Shown here: in pieces, positions 32,844 to 38,603 of the stretch
How positions within the stretch are numbered: the stretch's first letter is position 1
How the letters are laid out: every line of letters starts with the position of its first letter
Assembly: GCA_902774335.1 (NCBI GenBank)
Contig: CACYHW010000023.1
Coordinates: 1 to 38,603, forward strand
Direction: 5' to 3'
Length of the DNA stretch: 38,603 nt
From: an uncultured Bacteroidales bacterium
GTDB taxonomy: Bacteria > Bacteroidota > Bacteroidia > Bacteroidales > Bacteroidaceae
Notes under the pieces: model-generated
What the model saw: only the letters and a program-made list of their open reading frames with translations
What the model was told of the DNA's origin: nothing
Database searches by the model: none
Program-made: the position numbers and the translations under genes

Positions 32844-33978
32844 ACTTTAGGCTGAGGAGCAGGGCTGCAAGGTCTGATGGGGTATCGGCTTCCGGGATGA
32901 GTATGTGACCGTTGTAGATGAGACGGGGAATCGCGGCAACCGTACCACGCGATGTGCGGCCAAAGAGTTCGTTCACCGTATCGGTGTAACGGTCAAACCA
33001 ACGGTCCCGGAGTGCTGCGTCAAGTGCTTCGGGACCTATTAGTTCCTGCGCCTTTGATGTGGCCTCATCCACAGTGCGCGGATGCCATGGTTCATTGATG
33101 TCAGTGCCGAAAAACCACTGCTCATATTCTGTATATTTGTTCCTGTCAGTACGCCATACGGCAAGGCCGATGCGCATGAACTGGCATGATCCGCGGAAAC
33201 GGTCAATGCCCTGCGGCATGTGGGGGTTGCATTCACGGCTCATGGATATGGGGCAGCAGACTACGGCTATGCTGTCGCCCAATTGCGCTACTGCCTCGGG
33301 TAACTGGAGGTGCAGCCTGCGGCAGTGTGAGCACTGCCAGTCAAAGAGCAGGGTAATAAGATGTTCTGCATCGGGATTGCCTACAATGGGCATCTCTGCG
33401 GGGTTGGGGTATCGGAGTTGCTCATCGGTAAAACCGCGCTCGGCAAGTGAGCGGGGAGTTGTATAGAACTGTACAACAGCCAATAACACTGCCAGCAGGA
33501 TGCCTGCGCAGATATTCAATGCTATGCGTCCGGTCTTTTGCCTTACACACCAGATTACTGTAAGTACTGATATGCCGATGCCCAGCACGTGGGCAGTCAT
33601 GCAGTACGGGCAGAACGCATGTATCATGCTGTACTGCAGGTAGATGAACCAGACAGCACAGCCTGTTACCGCTCCGCATACCATCAGGATGGCTTTATAA
33701 AGTAATGCCTTTTCCTGCTTCCCGGTACTATCTGAATTAATAAGGAGAATGCAAGCCAGCAGGGTAAGGTATGCTCCTATAGCCAGTGCGCTTACCGGAA
33801 TAATGCCGAACAGGAATGACCACTTGCTTCCAAGCACCTGATTGCAACTGGTGCCCTGTGTGCAGCCTATCAGGCCGTGTCCTGAGATGGAGTGGATGCA
33901 CAGGATAACGGACAAAAGAAGGACAATGGCGGTAAGTACCACCATTGTCTTTCTCATTATTCCGGTATCTCTGCGCAT
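32842..33978 (-). CDS. VKOR-thioredoxin fusion, envelope disulfide-forming oxidase
   Basis: 378 aa (a second ATG at 33957 would remove seven residues). The N-terminal VKOR module has about four to five membrane helices with loop cysteines Cys39 and Cys45 (IGCTQGTSCNQVLGSKWS) and the quinone-proximal CPYC at Cys123/Cys126. The C-terminal DsbA-like thioredoxin domain has WQCSHC (Cys216/Cys219) and a cis-Pro region AAIPRLI (Pro351). It combines DsbB- and DsbA-type functions: electrons pass from substrate thiols to quinone. The gene starts 6 bases after the GH54 gene and is probably co-transcribed with it, linking disulfide formation to a disulfide-rich exported enzyme. Confidence 0.88.
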   Translation of the reverse strand: MRRDTGIMRKTMVVLTAIVLLLSVILCIHSISGHGLIGCTQGTSCNQVLGSKWSFLFGIIPVSALAIGAYLTLLACILLINSDSTGKQEKALLYKAILMVCGAVTGCAVWFIYLQYSMIHAFCPYCMTAHVLGIGISVLTVIWCVRQKTGRIALNICAGILLAVLLAVVQFYTTPRSLAERGFTDEQLRYPNPAEMPIVGNPDAEHLITLLFDWQCSHCRRLHLQLPEAVAQLGDSIAVVCCPISMSRECNPHMPQGIDRFRGSCQFMRIGLAVWRTDRNKYTEYEQWFFGTDINEPWHPRTVDEATSKAQELIGPEALDAALRDRWFDRYTDTVNELFGRTSRGTVAAIPRLIYNGHILIPEADTPSDLAALLLSLK

Positions 33979-33984
33979 GCCCGG

Positions 33985-36900
33985 TTAACGGATGTTGGGT
34001 TTTCCGGGAGTGGCCACTGATGCGCTGAATGCATCGCCTGCACCGTGATTAACGGTTACGGGAGCTCCCAGTGTGATTCCGCTTCCGGTCAGGTAGGTGC
34101 CTGCGGCAACACTCTCTTTGAGTCCGGTGGCAATCGTGATGACATCGGGCTGGGCGGGCTGCTGCGGACGGCCCCAACCGCCACGGCGCGGAGTCATCTG
34201 GATGGCGCTGATTATATAACTCTCAGAGCCGATGGTTATGGTCTGGCCGTTCTGGAATCCCTGTGCGCTGGCAACGGATATTTTGGTCTCGTTCCTGGCG
34301 GCATCGGCCGAAATGGTTGTGGCACCGGCGGTACCGATGGTGGCAATCCTTACTTTCTCCATAGTGCTGCCTGAGCCCAGATACATAACCTGACCTATTG
34401 AGAGTCCCTGAACGGATGTAACCTTTACGTTATCCTGTCCGGCCTGTACGGGTGCGGCTATGGTCATGGCCTGACCGGTGTGGAAATCCAGCTTGTTGTC
34501 ATCGGTGTCAAAGCCGTCGGGGTAACGGCCTGTGCTCAGATCCGGACCTGCTGCGGGTGATGCGGGAGCGGCTCCGAAAGCGCCGAATCCGCCACGGCCG
34601 CGTCCTGACTGCGGAACGGGAGCATATGCGCCCTCGGCACCTGCACCTGAATCACCGTGATAACCTTCGGCCAGCCACGGATCAACCAGGCCGCCGTAGT
34701 TCATGGCGTCCACAATCAGACCCTTGCCGTTGCGCAGTGTCATGTTGCCGCGTGAACCGTCCAGAACCGGACCTCCAAACAGAAGGTCGGGCTCTGCATC
34801 ACCCTGATAACCTGCATTCTGAACCTTTACGTCCAGGACCACGCTGTTGATGGCGTGCTTTTTGGCGAGCGGTTTGTCAAGTTCAATGGCGTAGATAAGG
34901 GGCAGTACGGGCTCGTTACTGGAGTGGTCAAACTTGGTTGCGGGCTCAAATGTGATACCTGTTCCGTTTACTGCGAACGGCATGTTGCTGGAGTGGTCAA
35001 ACTTGAGCGGCTCCTCCAGTTCAAGACCTGTGCCGGGGTTGTCATTGGGTCCGAGCGGGCCGTTGAACGTGTTGCGTGACGACTGTGTGCCTACGCTCTT
35101 TACGGTAACCCACTCAACGCCGTGACCCTCGGAGTCTATGTCAAGACGGATCTTATCGCCGGCGGTGATGTTCTGGGTGCTTGAAACCTTGATGTTGGTA
35201 TCACCCTTTTTGGCATCGGCCGATAACCATGCCTGCGTGCCGGGTTTGCCTACCTCGGTTACAGTCACAACCTCATACTTCTCAAGTGAGTTGGATACTG
35301 CGGGGTAGGTCGAGCCGTATCCGATGGCCATCTTCTGACCTGCCTGGAATCCGGCTGTGCTGGTTACGGGGATGTTGGTGGAGCCTGCGGGGATGGTAAT
35401 TACCGGACCCTCGGGCAGAGGCTGCCATACGGTGGTGGGATTGCCTGCGGGAGCTGCGCCGCGGAACATACCCTGCTGCGGCTGCTGTGCCTGAGGCTGG
35501 ATTATGTTCTTTACGGTGCGCTTTTCGGCCTCACTGCCTGTGCCGATGGTAATCTCGTGGCCGGCCTCGATTCCGGCAACACTGCGTACATAAATCACGT
35601 TGTCACCCTTGGCTGCATCGACTGATAGGCCTGAGTTGCTTATTCCCATCAGATAGAATGACTTGGGCGCAAGTTTGGTGCCTTTGGGAATATTGATTGA
35701 TGAGAAGTAAGGCAGGTTGACTGCATGGTGAGTGAATGTCCAGCCCGACAGGTTGACTGCCTTTTCGCCGGAGTTGTAAAGCTCAATGAATGAGTTGGTC
35801 TGGTTACCGCTGCCGTCGGCTATGCGGAACTCGTTTATCTTGACCGGCTCCACGTTTCGTACCTTCTGGGCGGCTGTCCACTGGCTCTTGCCTGCGTCCC
35901 AGCTGGCCTTGGCTGAAAGGTCGGCGTTGATGAGTTTCTTACCCGATGTAACCGAGAATGTTACTGCAACGCTCTGGCCCGGCTCAACCGGGAATCCTAT
36001 CTTGCGTACCTTGCCCTTGCCGTTTGCCACAACGCTCTTCCAGCCTCTGGGGGTTACCAGACTGATTTCAAGGTCGTTGATGGTCTGGCCCGATGTGTTG
36101 GTGAAGACTGCGGTTACGTTCTGTGTGGTCTTGGGTGCGAATGTCTGCAGCAGGTTGGGCTTATCGACCTTGTCCGATGCGCTTATCTGCAGCATCTGGA
36201 CATCATATCCGGCTGCTACCACGTTGGCTTGGATTGCCTGGTTGGTCTCAAGAGTGGGGAATGTGCCGGGAGCGGTCATGGCACCCTCGTAGAATGTGCC
36301 CGATGAGCCGTTAGAGTTGTCACCGCCGTTACCCAGCAGGATGGCGCCCTGCTTGCGCATGGGATCGTAACTGCTGCGCGGGTTCTGGATTCGGCCTCCG
36401 TCATACATTATCTGCAGGCTGCCGCCCTGGGCATTGCCGCCCATGGAACGCCAGTGGTGAGGCTCACCGTCGGCTGTGGCGGTTACAAAGCGCCAGCTTA
36501 TGCTGGGCAGGTCGGCGCAGTACTTGTCGTTGGGATCGGGGTTGACGCAACCTACCAGGTTGTTCTCCTGGTCGGTCATGATCCACGGTCCGGGAGCCTG
36601 TCCGTGATACCATGAGGGCTGGTTGCCGTAGTATGTGGTCTCCATCGTGCCGTCACCGTCGTCGCGGCTGTCGGTCTCGGCGTTACCGTAGTCAAAGCAG
36701 CAGCCGGTGTTGTAGTGCTGGCCGTTTATGACCCAGTATTGGCCTTCGGCCTGGTCATCGACCGCGGTGCCGTGGGTATCGTTCCAGCGCAGACCCATAC
36801 CGGCGGTGATGAATACGCCGTAGACCTTGTGGCCCATCAGTGTTACGGGAGCCCAATCGGCCATCGGCACATTATTGAATCCGCCCATTGCCTGGCCGCT

Positions 36901-37299
36901 GAATCCTCCGCGCGGGGCCTGCTGCAGATGGTTCTCCTTGCCTGACTGGTCATAGATTACGGTTATCCAGCAGTAGGTGTCCTTACAGAAGCGATCCTGT
37001 GCGGCGGCATCGGCATAACCTCCGGGGTCACCGGCCGATGGCTGCACCACGCCTATGTCAAGTGTCTTGCCGTCGCTCTGGCGCATTACCTGATAGAGCG
37101 GGCCGTTGTAGGATTTGTAGAGAGCGCGGGTGGTTGAATGCGCAGCAACGCAGGGCGCACCACCTTTGGCGTAAACGTCGCAAGGCCCGTCGGGGCGCTG
37201 CGGGATGCGGCTGTCACCTGCCGCAACGGCTACGGTGGCAATGAGGGCCGGGGCTAAGGCTACTCCAGCCAACAGAAGGATAATACTGGACTTTTTCAT
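33985..37299 (-). CDS. Secreted GH54 alpha-L-arabinofuranosidase with NEW3-like, lamin-tail and tandem beta-repeat domains
   Basis: 1104 aa with a signal peptide (ends VAVAA, about residue 27). Residues 37-366 are a GH54/AbfB catalytic domain: GPCDVYAKGGAPC, QDRFCKDTYCW, YNTGCCFDYGNAET, DQENN with nucleophile Glu245, and GGDNSNGSSGTFYEG with catalytic Asp327. All cysteines of the fungal enzyme's disulfides are kept (Cys40-50, Cys105-110, vicinal Cys200-201), plus an extra Cys251/261 pair. Then come a NEW3-like domain (about 384-452), a lamin-tail domain (about 486-556: VKINEFRI, FIELYNSGEKAVNLSGW) and five related beta-repeats (559-598, 633-684, 692-737, 945-990, 995-1034). Two low-complexity Gly/Pro/Gln segments interrupt them. 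It should release arabinose from arabinan or arabinoxylan outside the cell. A partial GH43 gene lies 10 bases upstream. Confidence 0.87.
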   Translation of the reverse strand: MKKSSIILLLAGVALAPALIATVAVAAGDSRIPQRPDGPCDVYAKGGAPCVAAHSTTRALYKSYNGPLYQVMRQSDGKTLDIGVVQPSAGDPGGYADAAAQDRFCKDTYCWITVIYDQSGKENHLQQAPRGGFSGQAMGGFNNVPMADWAPVTLMGHKVYGVFITAGMGLRWNDTHGTAVDDQAEGQYWVINGQHYNTGCCFDYGNAETDSRDDGDGTMETTYYGNQPSWYHGQAPGPWIMTDQENNLVGCVNPDPNDKYCADLPSISWRFVTATADGEPHHWRSMGGNAQGGSLQIMYDGGRIQNPRSSYDPMRKQGAILLGNGGDNSNGSSGTFYEGAMTAPGTFPTLETNQAIQANVVAAGYDVQMLQISASDKVDKPNLLQTFAPKTTQNVTAVFTNTSGQTINDLEISLVTPRGWKSVVANGKGKVRKIGFPVEPGQSVAVTFSVTSGKKLINADLSAKASWDAGKSQWTAAQKVRNVEPVKINEFRIADGSGNQTNSFIELYNSGEKAVNLSGWTFTHHAVNLPYFSSINIPKGTKLAPKSFYLMGISNSGLSVDAAKGDNVIYVRSVAGIEAGHEITIGTGSEAEKRTVKNIIQPQAQQPQQGMFRGAAPAGNPTTVWQPLPEGPVITIPAGSTNIPVTSTAGFQAGQKMAIGYGSTYPAVSNSLEKYEVVTVTEVGKPGTQAWLSADAKKGDTNIKVSSTQNITAGDKIRLDIDSEGHGVEWVTVKSVGTQSSRNTFNGPLGPNDNPGTGLELEEPLKFDHSSNMPFAVNGTGITFEPATKFDHSSNEPVLPLIYAIELDKPLAKKHAINSVVLDVKVQNAGYQGDAEPDLLFGGPVLDGSRGNMTLRNGKGLIVDAMNYGGLVDPWLAEGYHGDSGAGAEGAYAPVPQSGRGRGGFGAFGAAPASPAAGPDLSTGRYPDGFDTDDNKLDFHTGQAMTIAAPVQAGQDNVKVTSVQGLSIGQVMYLGSGSTMEKVRIATIGTAGATTISADAARNETKISVASAQGFQNGQTITIGSESYIISAIQMTPRRGGWGRPQQPAQPDVITIATGLKESVAAGTYLTGSGITLGAPVTVNHGAGDAFSASVATPGKPNIR
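34198..35625 (-). repeat. Coding repeats: five beta-modules in the GH54 protein
   Basis: Residues 559-1034 of the GH54 protein hold five copies of a roughly 40-residue unit with the pattern A-x-x-G-x-T-x-I-x-V-x-S-V-x-G-F-x-x-G-Q-x-I-x-I-G followed by E-x-x-x-V-x-x-I. They look like short beta-sandwich modules involved in surface or glycan binding. A separate 17-base direct repeat (CTGGAGTGGTCAAACTT near 34919 and 34988) encodes a duplicated KFDHSSN segment between copies 3 and 4. Confidence 0.65.
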
Positions 37300-37309
37300 A
37301 AGTTATAGG

Positions 37310-38603
37310 TTAGTAAGTTATTACGGGCGGGATTGCAACGCGGGCGGGTTCGGTGCGGCCGGGCAGTCCGAATGCGGTGAACTCAATCACTCCAAGTTGG
37401 GTGCCGGGCCACTCTGTTACGGTAAGGCGGACAAACCGGGCTTCTACCGGTTTGAACTCCTCAAAGATGGTGTTGCGCTGCTCCATGTTGGAGGTCTTGT
37501 CAAGGACGGTGGTGTAGGTGTCGCCGTCAAGCGATACATCTACCTTATATTTATAGACTGTTCCGGAACCGGCTCCTCCTCCGAATCCGCGGCGGCCTCC
37601 GGCGTTGAACATTATGCGTACTGCATCCACGTCAAAGAGCTGGACCTCGTCAAAACGGGTGGCGGGTGAGAGTTCTATGGTGATGGAAGGCTCCGGGTCC
37701 TGAGGATCGGGCTCCCAGACGGTGCCGCTGGAGTTATCCACAGCGTATGATGCGTATCGGCCCGGCTGCTGTGACGAGAATTTGGAGAGCGCGTTCATGG
37801 CGTTCATCTTGTTGATGGTCACGGGCAGTGATACTCGGGCTGATTTGACTCCGGGAGCGGGCTGGGGGGTATCGGTAATCTGTACTGACCAGCGGCCCTT
37901 TTTGTCAACATCGATGCGGTCCATGCCTATGCGGCGGCCGCCGGGCGGGTTGGAGAGCACAATGGTGTAGAACTGCCACAGACCTCCATCGGGTCCTTCC
38001 ACAACGCTGCCGTGGGCGGTGCCGGTTACAAGTCCTTCGGTCTTGCGCAGGAGCGGGTTGTTATCGGCATAAGTGTATGGGCCCAGCGGGTGCTTTGCGG
38101 TGTAGTAGCCCTCGGCGTAGGTCTTCCATTGGGTGCCCGATGCCGAGTACTGCATGTAATATGTGCCTTTGTACTTGAAGAGCCAGGGGCCTTCTATCCA
38201 TGCCACACCGGTATATTCGTTCATCTCGCCGTAACGTTCCCACTCATGATTGGGGTTGAAACTGAACAGGTGGGTGGGCTTGTCGGCAAAACGGTTCATG
38301 CGGTCGGGGTCCAGAGGCACTCCGAATATTCCGCTTATGCCGCGGCCCGAGTAGAACAGGTAGGGCTTGTCATCGTCTATGAATATGTGCATGTCGAACG
38401 GCTCATTCCAGCCGCCCTCCACATCGGGGGTGTTCTCCCAGTCGCCCAGGACGGAGTAGGGGCCCAGCGGGTTGTCGGCCACATAGAGGGGACAGTCGTT
38501 GCCGGACATGTAGTATTTGCCACGGAATTTGACCACATCGGGAGCCACGGGCACGCGCTGCACGGGTGTGAATTCCCAGTCCAGCATGTTGTCGCTGTGC
38601 CAG
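37310..38603 (-). CDS. GH43-family glycosidase with C-terminal F5/8 type C domain (5' end outside the window)
   Basis: At least 430 codons; the frame runs off the window edge without a start (the internal ATG at 38587 is preceded in frame by WHSDN, typical GH43 sequence). The five-bladed propeller shows VAPDVVKF, FDMHIFIDDDKPYLFY and the acid-glutamate segment WIEGPWLFKYKGTYYMQYS. The C-terminal 150 residues are a discoidin/F5/8 type C carbohydrate-binding domain (YASYAVDNSSGTVWEPD, RFVRLTVTEWPG, GVIEFTAFG) interrupted by a glycine-rich loop (NAGGRRGFGGGAGSG). It probably removes arabinose or xylose side groups, working with the GH54 enzyme encoded 10 bases downstream. Confidence 0.87.
   Translation of the reverse strand, partial: WHSDNMLDWEFTPVQRVPVAPDVVKFRGKYYMSGNDCPLYVADNPLGPYSVLGDWENTPDVEGGWNEPFDMHIFIDDDKPYLFYSGRGISGIFGVPLDPDRMNRFADKPTHLFSFNPNHEWERYGEMNEYTGVAWIEGPWLFKYKGTYYMQYSASGTQWKTYAEGYYTAKHPLGPYTYADNNPLLRKTEGLVTGTAHGSVVEGPDGGLWQFYTIVLSNPPGGRRIGMDRIDVDKKGRWSVQITDTPQPAPGVKSARVSLPVTINKMNAMNALSKFSSQQPGRYASYAVDNSSGTVWEPDPQDPEPSITIELSPATRFDEVQLFDVDAVRIMFNAGGRRGFGGGAGSGTVYKYKVDVSLDGDTYTTVLDKTSNMEQRNTIFEEFKPVEARFVRLTVTEWPGTQLGVIEFTAFGLPGRTEPARVAIPPVITY

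Overview
The window comes from a Bacteroidota chromosome, most likely Bacteroidales and Prevotella-like. Indicators are several promoters with the Bacteroidota -33 TTTG / -7 TAnnTTTG pattern, a SusD-family domain, a BspA-type leucine-rich-repeat protein, proteins with a short type-IX-style C-terminal tail, a surface lipoprotein with an acidic export signal, and a TonB receptor-PnuC pair behind a TPP riboswitch. No tRNA, rRNA, CRISPR array, prophage or transposase gene was seen.

Layout. (1) 1-1190, plus strand: the tail of a partial gene, a KdsC-type HAD phosphatase and a Maf nucleotide pyrophosphatase, tightly packed. (2) 1212-7016, plus: a secreted tandem GH43-CBM6-GH43-CBM6 glycosidase, then a two-gene unit with a strong promoter. 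The unit encodes a small secreted protein and a fusion of a Fibrobacter-type paralogous domain, a Big_2-like domain and a SusD domain. (3) 7087-13171, minus: a six-gene operon with a two-domain VOC protein, two HdrC-like ferredoxins, a membrane HdrD/DsrMK-like protein, an HdrB-like protein and an HdrA/QmoA-like flavoprotein. Divergent tatA-tatC follow at 13338-14363. (4) 14457-16055, minus: an unknown secreted protein flanked by long REP-type palindromes. (5) 16200-21297, minus: an apparent sulfonolipid (capnine) pathway of cysteate fatty-acyltransferase, cysteate synthase and an SDR reductase, followed by a biotin-type carboxyltransferase. (6) 21587-24054, minus: a BspA-like LRR protein and a surface lipoprotein, then a 369-bp non-coding stretch holding a 233-nt foldback element and tandem REP half-units. 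(7) 24424-31990, minus: an EamA transporter, a DUF3078-like protein, a cytosine-type permease, an orphan phosphoribosyltransferase, a PnuC-type (thiamine) transporter and a TonB receptor, led by a TPP riboswitch. (8) 32160-32804, plus: a cytidylate-kinase-like protein. (9) 32842-38603, minus: a VKOR-thioredoxin oxidase, a GH54 arabinofuranosidase with a long C-terminal array, and a partial GH43, tightly packed.

How the parts work together. Regions 2 and 9 point to arabinose-containing plant polysaccharide use. In region 9 the disulfide-forming oxidase sits directly behind a GH54 enzyme that keeps the expected disulfide cysteines. Region 5 gives a route from phosphoserine and sulfite through cysteate to capnine-type lipids. 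Region 3 looks like a membrane-linked thiol/disulfide or electron-confurcating complex of unknown substrate. Two related subfamilies of palindromic repeats (GTGAC...AAAGGGG) sit at gene ends, and in two cases supply the stop codon of the neighbouring gene.

All functions are read from motifs and remembered family features; no database search was run.
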